56,793 bases of DNA from Nostoc sp. NMS7 (GTDB lineage Bacteria > Cyanobacteriota > Cyanobacteriia > Cyanobacteriales > Nostocaceae): contig NZ_JABXKJ010000210.1 of assembly GCF_017115085.1 (NCBI RefSeq), forward strand, positions 1-56,793, in the 5' to 3' direction. The translations under genes were made by a program, and so were the position numbers. The notes below the pieces were generated by a model, which was given only the letters and a program-made list of their open reading frames with translations, had not been told where the DNA came from and searched no databases. Below are positions 42,329 through 51,438 of the stretch, in pieces. Position 1 is the first letter of the stretch, and every line of letters begins with the position of its first letter.

Positions 42329-44233
42329 ATGACTCTCTTGCCTCCCACTCAACTGAGGAAGGTAACGGAACAACCTGACTTTCCTACACCTTCCGCTCCT
42401 TTAGCTCACTTAATTAATCGTTTTCAACCATCCCCAGAAACAGTTGTGCTGTTTTTAGCCATGCTCATTGGCGGTGGTACTGGTATGGGTGTAGTCACTT
42501 TTCACTATTTAATCCAGATGATTCACCAGCTGATGCTGGAAAATTTAATGGGTCAAATCGGCGTCTGGGGTGCTTGGACTTTAGCTTGCGTTCCCACCCT
42601 TGGTGGCTTAATCGTTGGCTTGATGCGCTGGCGCACTCAAGATTTTGGCCCGGGACTTTCATCTTTGATTGCCGCCTCCCAAGGAACAGAAATTAGGCGA
42701 CCACTACGACCAGTTACGAGGATGCTGGCCGCAGCTGTTTCTTTGGGGAGCGGTGCTTCTTTGGGGCCAGAGGGTCCGAGTGTAGAAATTGGCGCGAATT
42801 TTGGGATGTTGTTGTCTGTAGTCCTGAATGTATCTCAAGAACGACAACGTTTGCTCTTGGGTGCTGGCGCGGCGGCTGGACTTGCTGCTGGATTTAATGC
42901 TCCCATCGCTGGAGTATTTTTTGCCCTAGAGGTGGTGATGGGAGCTACATCTTTCGCTACTTCTGCGGTGAGTGTGGTGCTGCTAGCGGCGGTGGTAGCA
43001 GCATTAATTGCCCAAATTGGTTTGGGGGCACAACCCGCTTTTGATTTACCTGCTTACCAAGTCCGCAGTCCTTTGGAATTACCCCTTTATCTTGGATTGG
43101 GTTTAGGGGCTAGCCTAGTTTCTCTAACTTATACAGAATCAATTCGTTTAGCAAAAGCCTGCTTTGCTGGTCAGGTTCCAGGTTTTGCCTTTTTGGGACG
43201 AATTCCTCAGTCGATTCATCCAATTATTGGCGGTGTGATCATTGGCGCAGTTGCTTTGCACTTCCCGCAAATTCTGGGCGTCGGTTATGAAACAGTGGAA
43301 GAAATGCTTCAGGATGTGGAGTTTCCCCTCTACCTGTTGGTGGTGCTGTTGGTGGTGAAATTATTGATGACTGCAATTAGTGCGGGTAGTGGTTTCATTG
43401 GCGGTTTGTTTGCACCAGCAATGTTTTTAGGCGCTTCCTTTGGATCAGTTTACGCCAAAATTTTGGCTGTGGTATTCCCGGCAATTTGCGATCAGATGGC
43501 GGCTCCTCCAGCTTACGCAATGGTAGGAATGGCAGCAGTGCTGGCTGCTAGTGTCAGAGCGCCGTTAACCGCTATTTTAATGCTGTTTGAATTAACCCGC
43601 GACTATCGGATTGTTTTACCCTTGATGGCAGCTGTGGGTTTGAGTGTTTGGCTAGTGGAAAGGATTAAACCAACTTTTAACTCTAACTCTAATCTACAAC
43701 AAATTGGTCTTTCGGAATTGAAAGATGAACAAGCGGAAATTGTGCAGCAAATTTTGGTAGAGGATGCTATGTACCCCTGTCCAAAAAAGCTACCTGCAAC
43801 CCTTGGGGTGTTAGATGCAGCTGTGGAAATGACCCGCGATCGCGTTCACAGTGCTTTAGTAATTGATCAAGCAGAGCAATTAGTTGGTATACTTTCTCTG
43901 GAAGATATTAACCGTGCCCTTGCTCTTTGGCAAACTTACCCAAATTCCCTAACTGAAATTCCAGATAATTTATCGAGTCAAACCCTGATAGATATTTGTA
44001 CTACTGAAATCCTCTACGCATGGCAGGATGAACTATTATCTGAGGCTTTAGACCGGATGAATCTTCGAGGTTTGCATCAATTACCAGTGGTAGCACGAGA
44101 CAAACCCGATCGCATTTTGGGTTTACTAGAAAAAGAGCAAATTGCATTCACCTGCAATTTAGCAGTTACACGCAAGGCACTTCGCCACTATTTACCAGTC
44201 TTACCCACCACAGATATAATCATTAGTCATTAG
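42329..44233 (+). CDS. ClC-family chloride channel/transporter with CBS domains
   Basis: 634 residues. The ClC core has GSGASLGPEGPSVEIG (140-155) with the gating Glu (E148), AGFNAPIAGVFFALEVVMG (187-205) and GSGFIGGLFAPAMFLGA. The position equivalent to Glu203 of E. coli ClC, the inner proton Glu, reads Val202 in my by-eye alignment (FALEVVM). Residues about 480-615 are two CBS domains (MYPCPKKLPATLGVLDAAVE and STTEILYAWQDELLSEALD-like parts), which usually bind nucleotides. It sits in the membrane and passes chloride. Single gene followed by heptamer repeats. Confidence 0.9.
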   Translation: MTLLPPTQLRKVTEQPDFPTPSAPLAHLINRFQPSPETVVLFLAMLIGGGTGMGVVTFHYLIQMIHQLMLENLMGQIGVWGAWTLACVPTLGGLIVGLMRWRTQDFGPGLSSLIAASQGTEIRRPLRPVTRMLAAAVSLGSGASLGPEGPSVEIGANFGMLLSVVLNVSQERQRLLLGAGAAAGLAAGFNAPIAGVFFALEVVMGATSFATSAVSVVLLAAVVAALIAQIGLGAQPAFDLPAYQVRSPLELPLYLGLGLGASLVSLTYTESIRLAKACFAGQVPGFAFLGRIPQSIHPIIGGVIIGAVALHFPQILGVGYETVEEMLQDVEFPLYLLVVLLVVKLLMTAISAGSGFIGGLFAPAMFLGASFGSVYAKILAVVFPAICDQMAAPPAYAMVGMAAVLAASVRAPLTAILMLFELTRDYRIVLPLMAAVGLSVWLVERIKPTFNSNSNLQQIGLSELKDEQAEIVQQILVEDAMYPCPKKLPATLGVLDAAVEMTRDRVHSALVIDQAEQLVGILSLEDINRALALWQTYPNSLTEIPDNLSSQTLIDICTTEILYAWQDELLSEALDRMNLRGLHQLPVVARDKPDRILGLLEKEQIAFTCNLAVTRKALRHYLPVLPTTDIIISH

Positions 44234-44495
44234 TCACTTGTACTGAGCGTAGTCGTTGGTGCAGCCTCTGGTAGAGAAGTATTGGTCATTGGTCATTGGT
44301 CATTGGTCATTGGTCACTTGTACTGAGCCTTGCCGTTGGCGTGGTCACTGAGTCTTGCCGAAGTGCAGCCTCTGGTAGAGAAGTATTGGTCATTAGTCAT
44401 TGGTTTTCACAAAGGACAAATGACAATTGACTAATGACCATTTCTAGTTATTGGTTTTCACAAAGGACAAATGACAATTGACTAAAGACCATTTA
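44234..44495. repeat. Heptamer tandem repeats and dispersed repeats
   Basis: ATTGGTC repeated about five times at 44280-44320, followed by CAGCCTCTGGTAGAGAAGTA, a sequence repeated at 44265. A third block near 44395-44490 has ATGACAATTGACTAATGACC twice. Confidence 0.75.
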
Positions 44496-44909
44496 TTAAG
44501 CCGTGGCTTCTATGGCTTCATCATCTTCCCGATCTTCTGGATCTACCTGTCTCAGACGAATGTGCTTTTTGCCTAAAGTGATCAGAAACTCATCTCCTGG
44601 CTTAAGATTCATCTGTTTTGTGTAAGCTGAACCTATAAGTAAGTTATTATTCGATTGCACACTAATTCTATAGCTGGCACTACGTCCACCACGCCCATTT
44701 GAACTGGGTGTACTGTCCAACTGAATGCCTTCGGCATCAATTAGGGCATTTAAGAACTTCATCATATTGACGCGCTCTATACCGTTTTTGGTAATGGTAT
44801 AGTAGCCGCACTTTTTGGCTTTGTCTTCCTTGCTCTCACTCTCTAGCTCTTTGACTTTTTTGAGCAGTTCATCACCGAGTAGGGGTTCAATTTTTTTCAG
44901 TTTAGGCAT
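44496..44909 (-). CDS. cyAbrB-type transcriptional regulator
   Basis: 137 residues from ATG 44909; TTG 44912 is the alternative. The N-terminal half contains KKCGYYTITKNGIERVNMMKF, then GRGGRSASYRISVQ, and the C-terminal AbrB-like DNA-binding part is LLIGSAYTKQMNLKPGDEFLI. This is the cyanobacterial AbrB form (CalA/CalB, cyAbrB), which controls carbon and nitrogen balance and hydrogenase genes. I cannot say which paralog. Divergent from the Rrf2 gene. Confidence 0.85.
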   Translation of the reverse strand: MPKLKKIEPLLGDELLKKVKELESESKEDKAKKCGYYTITKNGIERVNMMKFLNALIDAEGIQLDSTPSSNGRGGRSASYRISVQSNNNLLIGSAYTKQMNLKPGDEFLITLGKKHIRLRQVDPEDREDDEAIEATA

Positions 44910-45297
44910 CAACTTAGGTCGAAAACGAATGTTTGAACTGTTTGAATCGATTTTATTTTAGCTGAGGTTGAGCTAATAGGAACATAATCCTTTAGTTTTT
45001 ATCTCAACCTAGCCAAGTATATTACACTCATTGGCACAATTGTTATCTGATTAACAATATTTCTAAGACAATCTATTTTAGAGAATGCTGGCAATGCTGA
45101 TAACTATATATATACTTTGTGAATCACTGCTAGACTATACAAGTTTTAAGTTTTCTAAACTAACGCTCAAAAGGTTGTCTAGTTACTGAGGATGATAACT
45201 GAGTCACAGAATGATAAGGAAAACTGATCCTTAGTCATTGGTGATTGGTTATTTACAAAGTCAAGAGGACAACAGACAAACAACAAAGCTTGCCAAA
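44910..45297. other. Divergent promoter region
   Basis: Nearly 390 bases between the cyAbrB and Rrf2 genes. No gene. Very AT-rich with several AT palindromic stretches, no clear terminator. Confidence 0.4.
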
Positions 45298-45738
45298 ATG
45301 AAACTAACGACCAGAGGACACTATAGCGTGAAGGCGTTGCTAGATTTAAGTTTACAGCCCAAATATGGCCCTGTATCTGTAAAAGCGATCGCCAAACGCC
45401 AAGATATCCCAGCTCCTTACCTCGAAAAACTACTAATAGAAATGCGTCGTGCGTCTTTAGTGAAATCAATTCGTGGTAGCATCGGCGGATACCAATTGGC
45501 CAGAGAGCCTGCACAAATATCTATAGGACAAATTTTAGAAGCAGTTGGCGACACTAGCCATTTACCCCATCACACTCCAGCACCGACACAAGCTGAAGAT
45601 TGGGTAACATTTAGCCTCTGGCAGAGACTCAACCAAAAGCTCAAAGAAGCTTTGTACAGTATTACTCTGGCAGACCTTTATTACGATGCTCGTAGCTGGC
45701 AAGCTTCCCTTGGGGAAGAGGCTAGTTTTGTGGTTTAG
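45298..45738 (+). CDS. Rrf2-family regulator without Fe-S Cys
   Basis: 146 residues from ATG 45298; the frame opens at 45238 but the family begins MKLTTRGHYSVKALLDL. The winged helix is seen in AIAKRQDIPAPYLEKLLIEM and RGSIGGYQLAREP. Where IscR has three cluster Cys the sequence is DTSHLPHHTPAPTQAED with His but no Cys, so an IscR-type 2Fe-2S cluster is not expected. Targets unknown. cobD follows after 57 bases. Confidence 0.88.
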   Translation: MKLTTRGHYSVKALLDLSLQPKYGPVSVKAIAKRQDIPAPYLEKLLIEMRRASLVKSIRGSIGGYQLAREPAQISIGQILEAVGDTSHLPHHTPAPTQAEDWVTFSLWQRLNQKLKEALYSITLADLYYDARSWQASLGEEASFVV

Positions 45739-45795
45739 TCAAGAGTCAATATTTGGACTATTGACCATTGACTTTTGACCCTTGACTGGTGACTT

Positions 45796-46767
45796 ATGAT
45801 TAATAGCATCTATATCTTAATAATCGCTGCACTTTTAGATTACTTAATTGGCGATCCTTGGGATTGGCCCCATCCAGTGCAAGTTATGGGGTGGGTAATT
45901 TCTCATCTGACCAAATTTTCTCTCCACTTGTGTCAAAATTCTCTAACACAACGCCTAGCTGGAATAGTATTAGGGATTATCCTAATAATTGGTAGCGGTC
46001 TTGTTGGCTTTTTGATGATTCAAAGTGCCCGATGGATTCATCCGTTGTTGGGAATTGCAATAGATAGCATTCTTTTGGCTAGTTGTTTTGCTGGCAGAAG
46101 TTTGCGAGTAGCAGCGGTGGCTGTTTTACAACCTTTAACAGTAGGAAATTTGGGTGAGGCTCGTAACATCTTAAGTAATTACGTTGGTCGAGATACCCAA
46201 AACCTCTCACAAGCAGAAATTTCACGAGCCGTTTTAGAAACAGTCGCAGAAAATGCCACTGATGGGGTAATGGCTCCGCTTTTTTATGCAATTGTTGGTG
46301 TTTTTATGCCATTTGTGGGGCCAACTCCCTTGGCTTTAGCATACAAAGCCAGTAGTACCCTTGATTCAATGGTGGGCTATCGGGAAGCACCCTATACTTA
46401 TTTGGGATGGTTCTGTGCGCGGTTGGAAGATTGTTTAACTTGGCTACCTTGTCGGTTAACAGTTGTGACTCTGGCGCTGTTATCGGGTAAACCGATGCAC
46501 CTTTGGCGAATTTGTCGTCGGGATGCAATTAACGATCCTAGTCCCAATTCTGGCTGGAGTGAGTGCGCCTATGCTGCTTTTTTGGGTGTGCAGATGGGGG
46601 GTACAAATTGGTATCGCGGCGTAGCTAAGTACAAACCACTCCTAGGAGATGCTATTTATCCGATTACTGCAACTTCTATTCAGAATGCTTTGCAACTGAC
46701 TCGATATTGTTTTTTGCTATGGTTAGGGATAGCGATCGCTATATTCTTAATACTTCCAAACAGATAA
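45796..46767 (+). CDS. cobD: Adenosylcobinamide-phosphate synthase CobD/CbiB
   Basis: 323 residues, a membrane protein of the CbiB family. LDYLIGDPWDWPHPVQVMGW (residues 14-33) and SNYVGRDTQNLSQAEISRAVLETVAENATDGVMAPL are family signatures (here described as NYVGRDT and AENATDG). The enzyme joins cobyric acid with aminopropanol in cobalamin synthesis. Cobalamin is needed by QueG in this window, though the genes are not linked. Four to five membrane helices. It shares a strand with pyrR but a repeat separates them. Confidence 0.92.
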   Translation: MINSIYILIIAALLDYLIGDPWDWPHPVQVMGWVISHLTKFSLHLCQNSLTQRLAGIVLGIILIIGSGLVGFLMIQSARWIHPLLGIAIDSILLASCFAGRSLRVAAVAVLQPLTVGNLGEARNILSNYVGRDTQNLSQAEISRAVLETVAENATDGVMAPLFYAIVGVFMPFVGPTPLALAYKASSTLDSMVGYREAPYTYLGWFCARLEDCLTWLPCRLTVVTLALLSGKPMHLWRICRRDAINDPSPNSGWSECAYAAFLGVQMGGTNWYRGVAKYKPLLGDAIYPITATSIQNALQLTRYCFLLWLGIAIAIFLILPNR

Positions 46768-46779
46768 TGATAAATATAA

Positions 46780-46799
46780 AGACGCGATTAATCGCGTCT
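46780..46799. repeat. Palindromic repeat between cobD and pyrR
   Basis: AGACGCGATTAATCGCGTCT is a perfect 20-base palindrome followed by GTACAGGAGTTA. An inverted copy lies near 53694-53721 (CTGTACAGACGCGATTAATC). Confidence 0.7.
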
Positions 46800-46862
46800 G
46801 TACAGGAGTTAAAAATAAAAACTTCTAATTCTTAACTCATCACTCCTAACTTATCACTCCCT

Positions 46863-47399
46863 ATGTCTGCCAAAGTAGTTGAAATTCTCTCATCGGAAGA
46901 AATCCGTCGTACCTTGACTCGCCTTGCCTCTCAAATTGTGGAAAGGACGCGTGATTTGTCTCAACTGGTGCTTATTGGGATTTATACCAGGGGTGTTTTA
47001 TTAGCCGAATTGTTGGCGCGTCAAATTGAGACGCTGGAAGGTGTAGCAGTGTCAGTCGGCGCTTTGGACATTACATTTTATCGAGATGACCTCGACAAAA
47101 TTGGATTGCGGACTCCAACGAAAAGCGAAATTGCTTTTGACCTAACAGGGAAAACGGTTGTACTCGTGGATGATGTGATTTTCAAAGGACGGACGATTCG
47201 TGCTGCTTTGAATGCCGTCAACGATTACGGTAGACCAGAGGTGATTCGTTTAGCTGTATTGGTAGATAGGGGTCATCGAGAATTACCAATTCACCCAGAT
47301 TTTATTGGCAAGCAGTTGCCTACTGCTAAAGAAGAAATTGTCAAAGTTTACTTACAAAATTGCGATGGACGAGATGCAGTGGAGTTGATTAGTCATTAG
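46863..47399 (+). CDS. pyrR: PyrR bifunctional regulator/uracil phosphoribosyltransferase
   Basis: 178 residues. The PRPP loop VVLVDDVIFKGRTIRAAL (99-116) and GIYTRGVLLAELLA (39-52) are PyrR features, as are LDITFYRDDL and RGHRELPIHPDFIGK. In Bacillus PyrR attenuates the pyr operon by binding RNA and also makes UMP; in cyanobacteria it is usually a single gene, as here, so a control role is uncertain. A heptamer-like repeat (ATTAGTC three times) follows from 47390. Confidence 0.9.
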   Translation: MSAKVVEILSSEEIRRTLTRLASQIVERTRDLSQLVLIGIYTRGVLLAELLARQIETLEGVAVSVGALDITFYRDDLDKIGLRTPTKSEIAFDLTGKTVVLVDDVIFKGRTIRAALNAVNDYGRPEVIRLAVLVDRGHRELPIHPDFIGKQLPTAKEEIVKVYLQNCDGRDAVELISH

Positions 47400-47623
47400 T
47401 CATTAGTCATTTGGAGTTGGGAGGCTGAACTATAGCGCTTCTGGTTTGGGTTTCGAGTCCTGAACACCAAGTTCAGAGGTCGGAGTTCCGATTTCTCTAC
47501 TCAAAAACTTAACTACGATCGCTACACTAATAATAGGAATTATCGGGCGATGCAAGGATTTAGCCGCTATACGCTCACTCGATACGGAGAATGGAAATCA
47601 GTTCGCTCTTATATTGTGGAGCG

Positions 47624-48130
47624 TTAACGCTTGCCTAAGAAGTCTTTTTTGCCAAGCTCTACACCGCAGTGTCTGAGAATGTCATAGGTTGTTGTGATAT
47701 GGAAATAAACGTTTGGCAAAACAAAATATAGGAGAAATGGCATTCCTTCAAAAGATAGGCTCTTGTCACCCTGCGTAATGGTAATTGTTTTATCTTCCGA
47801 ACCATCTATTTGTTCGGGTTTAAATGTGTCTAAATAAGAGATAGTTTTCTGAACGCGGTCAATAAGTTCAGGCAATGTAGTTTCATTGTCCTCAAACTTG
47901 GGTGCTTCTGCCCCTGCTAATTGTGCGGCACCTCTCTTTGCTATGTCAGAGGCAATTTGTACTTGTCTTGACAATGGAAACATATCTGGGAATAGACGAC
48001 TATTGAGCAACACATGCTGATCTATTTTTTTGGTTTCTGTATATGTAGCAGCTTTTTCAAGAATACCTACAAGGTTATTTAGTGTGTGAATAAACACTGG
48101 TACTGAAGCTTGATACATTGAAATGATCAT
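47624..48130 (-). CDS. DUF1993 family protein
   Basis: 168 residues from ATG 48130, with GGAG eight bases upstream. MYQASVPVFIHTLNNLVGILEKA and LFPDMFPLSRQVQIASDIAKRGAAQLAG (given as landmarks VPVFIHTL, FPDMFPLSRQ, AKRGAAQLAG) are those of DUF1993, an all-helical family related to DinB-like four-helix proteins. Two possible metal His are in NVYFHITTTYDILRHCG. Function not known. Single gene. Confidence 0.85.
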   Translation of the reverse strand: MIISMYQASVPVFIHTLNNLVGILEKAATYTETKKIDQHVLLNSRLFPDMFPLSRQVQIASDIAKRGAAQLAGAEAPKFEDNETTLPELIDRVQKTISYLDTFKPEQIDGSEDKTITITQGDKSLSFEGMPFLLYFVLPNVYFHITTTYDILRHCGVELGKKDFLGKR

Positions 48131-48775
48131 TGATATTTCTCCAGAAAAAGTTCAATCTTTGTATAGTTGGGCTCTTGTCGAGATCAGTGGTGCGATTCGC
48201 TTAGTCTAAACCTATCGCTACTTGAGTTTCAAGCTCTTTCATACCAATTAGATAGCTAGGGATTGGTTAGTAGTTAATCTACCGCAAAATTGGCGTACCG
48301 TGATGATGAACTAAATATTACTTACTACCGAGAAACTAAAATACATTTGTCGCTGTGGATTGTGGGTTTTAGCTAACCCACAGCGACAAATGTAATGAAA
48401 ATTTAACATTATGGCGATCGCTCTCATGAAACTAGCTGCTAATGTTATGAAAACATGACATTTTGATCCCAGAAAGGCTGATAAATTCGTGAAACAGGCA
48501 AAAACCCTACCTATTACCCCTTGATCCCTAGATATGCTTAGTGGTTAATATTGACTTAAGAAATAGAACTTCTCCGATCCCAAAGAAATGCTGATTTTGG
48601 CATAACCAGGAATTGAAAGGAAGTTACCTCAATTTAAAAACAGACTAAAAAACTTAAAAACTGGCCAAAACCAGGAGTCAGGAATAAGAAATTCATCTGG
48701 AGTGGATGAGATTTTATATAGCATTCTTTAACCAGGGGAAATCATTTACCACTTAAACTACTGGAGGCCAAATTA
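48131..48775. other. Long leader region before the DUF4912 gene
   Basis: About 645 bases without a gene. Its one strong feature is the hairpin at 48343-48393. GGAGG at 48763-48767 is the ribosome site of the next gene. Confidence 0.55.
48343..48393. promoter_or_regulatory. Long hairpin with a nested alternative stem
   Basis: ACATTTGTCGCTGTGG (48343-48358) pairs perfectly with CCACAGCGACAAATGT (48378-48393). The loop holds GTGGGTT, which can pair instead with AACCCAC, using part of the outer stem. No T run follows. It could be an RNA switch, a processing site or a repeat. Confidence 0.5.
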
Positions 48776-50044
48776 ATGGCAAAAGAACGCCCGCCACTAG
48801 AGGAGATGACCTTACGCCAACTACGCAAAGTTGCTAGTGAATATAGCATCTCTCGCTATAGCCGAATGCGTAAATCACAACTGCTGGCATCAATACAAGA
48901 AGTCCAGCGCACCAAACTTTCACTTAGTCCATCTCGTTCATTGGAGGCACAGGAAACCGTGGAAGCTGCAAAGTTTGAATTAGGTCAGGAAGATCGTACT
49001 GGTGGATCTTTGGCTGATGTTGATGAAGGACTCGCAGATTTGCCATCTGGGTATGGTGAGAGCCGGATTGTACTCTTACCGCGCGATCCTCAGTGGGCTT
49101 ACACTTACTGGGATATTCCCAATGAACATAAAGAAGAACTGCGCCGACAAGGGGGACAACAACTCGCACTACGGATTTATGATGTCAGCGATATCAATAT
49201 CGAATACCAAAGCCCCCACAGCATTCAAGAATATCCGGCTGATGAACTAGCTAGAGAATGGTATATACCAGTTCCAGTAAGCGATCGCGATTATGTGATC
49301 GATATCGGCTATCGTGCTGCTGATGGCCGCTGGTTGGTACTCGCTCGTTCTGCTAGAGTACACATTCCTCCCGTCTATCCTTCTGATTGGATTGAGGATG
49401 TCTTCGTCACTGTAAATTTTGAAGAAGATTTGCGTGGCAAGACTCAATACGAACTAGTTCCCCCTGCCAAGAAGATCGCAACCGCAGCTACCACCAATGG
49501 TAATGCTAGTAATGCTGTTGTGAATGGCAATGGCAACCCCATCTACGACGAAATATTTGGTTTAGCGGAATCTACCGAAGCACAACGGGTTGCTGGTTCT
49601 ATCTTCGGCTCCCAGCAAGCTTTAGCGAGTCCTGAACAAACCATTAGCTCCTATATTTTCCCATCTGGTGTCGGTCTGTGGGCAGCTCCCACGGTATCTG
49701 GTTTAACCGCTTCCGGTGCAGGAATGTCAGGTGTTGGCTTCTCGGCTTCCGCCGTACCAGTGCGTCCGCGCCAGTTCTGGTTAATTGCCGATGCTGAATT
49801 GATAGTCTACGGTGCAACCGAACCCGATGCTACTGTAACTATTGGCGGCCGTGCAATTAAGCTAAATCCAGATGGGACATTCCGCTTCCAGATGTCCTTC
49901 CAAGATGGTTTAATTGAGTATCCGATTTTGGCTGTAGCTGCTGATGGTGAGCAAAGCCGGTCAATTCAGATGAAATTCAATCGGGAGACACCATCCCGAA
50001 ATACTAACACCAAAGAAGAAGCTGTTTTAGAATGGTTCCCTTAA
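48776..50044 (+). CDS. DUF4912 domain protein with SAP/Rho-N-like start
   Basis: 422 residues. Residues 10-45 (MTLRQLRKVASEYSISRYSR, MRKSQLLASIQEV) resemble a Rho-N/SAP helix-extended-helix that binds nucleic acid. Residues about 95-225 are the DUF4912 fold (LLPRDPQWAYTYWDIP, then RDYVIDIGYRAADGRW). A Gly/Ser/Ala linker of about 100 residues leads to a C-terminal beta domain (PRQFWLIADAELIVYGATEP). Function unknown; common in Nostocales. GGAGG supports the start, and a strong terminator follows. Confidence 0.82.
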   Translation: MAKERPPLEEMTLRQLRKVASEYSISRYSRMRKSQLLASIQEVQRTKLSLSPSRSLEAQETVEAAKFELGQEDRTGGSLADVDEGLADLPSGYGESRIVLLPRDPQWAYTYWDIPNEHKEELRRQGGQQLALRIYDVSDINIEYQSPHSIQEYPADELAREWYIPVPVSDRDYVIDIGYRAADGRWLVLARSARVHIPPVYPSDWIEDVFVTVNFEEDLRGKTQYELVPPAKKIATAATTNGNASNAVVNGNGNPIYDEIFGLAESTEAQRVAGSIFGSQQALASPEQTISSYIFPSGVGLWAAPTVSGLTASGAGMSGVGFSASAVPVRPRQFWLIADAELIVYGATEPDATVTIGGRAIKLNPDGTFRFQMSFQDGLIEYPILAVAADGEQSRSIQMKFNRETPSRNTNTKEEAVLEWFP

Positions 50045-50090
50045 GTTTTCGATCTGAGATTAACTCCAGACTAAAATTTTAATTTATTCG

Positions 50091-50121
50091 CCGCTATAGT
50101 AATCCTATAGCGGTTTTTTTT
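50091..50121 (+). terminator. Intrinsic terminator of the DUF4912 gene
   Basis: CCGCTATAG (50091-50099) and CTATAGCGG (50105-50113) form a perfect 9-bp stem with a 5-base loop, followed by eight T. About 46 bases past the stop codon. Confidence 0.9.
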
Positions 50122-50168
50122 GGATTATATGTATACAAAAAATTATTAGTTGAGTGCAGATGCGATGT

Positions 50169-50504
50169 CTACGACAAGGCTTTCGCCAACGCATCCCCAA
50201 GTTTACGTAATGTTCTCTCTCGTGCAAAATCAGCCGCCGCGCGTGCCGACTCTGCTAGAATTGTGTCAGTGTTTGGCGTTAGCTTCAAAGCCCCACCTAA
50301 ATAACCCAGTGCCTTAAGATAACAATCAGATAAATTGGTCGAGGCTAACCGCTTTACAGTTTGGTAATCGCCATTTTTAAAGGCAGATAAAGCCTTGGTG
50401 TGTAAATCATTTCCGGGTTCGGGAACATCCAAAACATTGAGGATTGCCTCAATAGCTTTATTTACCTGTTCTAGTGTCAGTTCTTGTTGTACAGCTTGCA
50501 CCAT
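50169..50504 (-). CDS. Small helical hypothetical protein
   Basis: 111 residues from ATG 50504; the frame opens at 50585 but those first residues (MRSQLGHTLFVPSYI) look unlike a cytoplasmic start. The protein is helical with DLHTKALSAFKNGDYQTVKRLAS, resembling a TPR-like pair. I do not recognise it. It converges with the DUF4912 gene across the terminator. Confidence 0.55.
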   Translation of the reverse strand: MVQAVQQELTLEQVNKAIEAILNVLDVPEPGNDLHTKALSAFKNGDYQTVKRLASTNLSDCYLKALGYLGGALKLTPNTDTILAESARAAADFARERTLRKLGDALAKALS

Positions 50505-50739
50505 TGTTTTTACTCCTAAGTCCAGTTTTAAAAATTTTAAGATATAACTTGGGACAAATAGAGTATGTCCCAGTTGCGATCGCAATGCTCTTTTACGATT
50601 CGTGACACAAAACCAATAGCATTATCCCCATCATCCTCTGAAGGGTCAACCAAAAACAGTCACGATAGTCGTGACTGCTTACAAGATTGGTCAATTAACT
50701 GATTGTTTCTACTTTACATATCTAGTAGAAGCCACATAG

Positions 50740-50800
50740 ACGCATACTCCTACGGAGAAGCAAGCTACGCAAAGCCTCTGGTAGAGAAGTAGCTTGTTAA
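50740..50800. repeat. Short dispersed repeat upstream of sodB end
   Basis: CTACGGAGAAGCAAGCTACG and CCTCTGGTAGAGAAGTAGC, also seen at 15380, 44265 and 44370. Confidence 0.6.
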
Positions 50801-50835
50801 AAGGCATCCCAAGCCACTTCAAAACTGGCAAGTGA

Positions 50836-51438
50836 TTAAGCTTTAGCCAAGTTTTTAGCAGCAAAGTCCCAGTTCGCCAAATGTTCTAGGAAGTTCTTGA
50901 TGAACGCTGGACGCGCATTTTTGTAGTCAATGTAGTAGGCGTGTTCCCAAACATCCAAGGTTAGGAGTGCCTTCTGTCCATGAGCTAGCGGATTTTCTGC
51001 ATTTGGTGTCTTAATCACCTTCAGCGTACCACCATCATCAATCAGCCAAGACCATCCGCTACCGAATTGAGTTGTGGCAGCGTTAGAGAATTCTTCCTTG
51101 AATTTGTCAAAGCTACCGAAGTCTTTATCAATCTTGGCTGCAAGTTCACCAGTGGGTGTACCGCCACCTGCTGGCTTCAAGGAATTCCAAAAGAAGGTGT
51201 GGTTCCAAACTTGAGCAGCGTTGTTAAAGATTCCCGCCTTAGAAGAGTCTTTGAAGGAAATTTTGATCACCTCTTCCAGAGACTTATCTGCAAGTTCCGT
51301 ACCTTCAGTCAGCTTGTTAAGGTTGTCTACATAAGCTTTGTGATGTTTGCCATAGTGATACTCGAAAGTCTCAGCTTTCATCCCATATTGCTCTAGAGCA
51401 TTCTTATCAAAGGGGAGTGGTTCTTGTACAAATACCAT
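50836..51438 (-). CDS. sodB: Iron superoxide dismutase
   Basis: 200 residues. The ligands are His28 (EYHYGKHH), His80 (VWNHTFFW), Asp162 and His166 (DVWEHAYY). Gly-Gly and AAQVWNHTFFW point to the Fe form rather than Mn. No signal peptide, so it is cytosolic. It removes superoxide made by the photosynthetic chain. Single gene. Confidence 0.96.
   Translation of the reverse strand: MVFVQEPLPFDKNALEQYGMKAETFEYHYGKHHKAYVDNLNKLTEGTELADKSLEEVIKISFKDSSKAGIFNNAAQVWNHTFFWNSLKPAGGGTPTGELAAKIDKDFGSFDKFKEEFSNAATTQFGSGWSWLIDDGGTLKVIKTPNAENPLAHGQKALLTLDVWEHAYYIDYKNARPAFIKNFLEHLANWDFAAKNLAKA

Noticed and set aside
45179..45514. 111-codon minus-strand frame opposite the Rrf2 gene
   Set aside because: It is a shadow of the Rrf2 gene and its leader.
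47530..47626. Short plus-strand frame rich in Arg and Tyr (RNYRAMQGFSRYTLTRYGEW)
   Set aside because: Too short, no ribosome site, overlaps the end of the DUF1993 gene; may be a remnant but nothing supports it.
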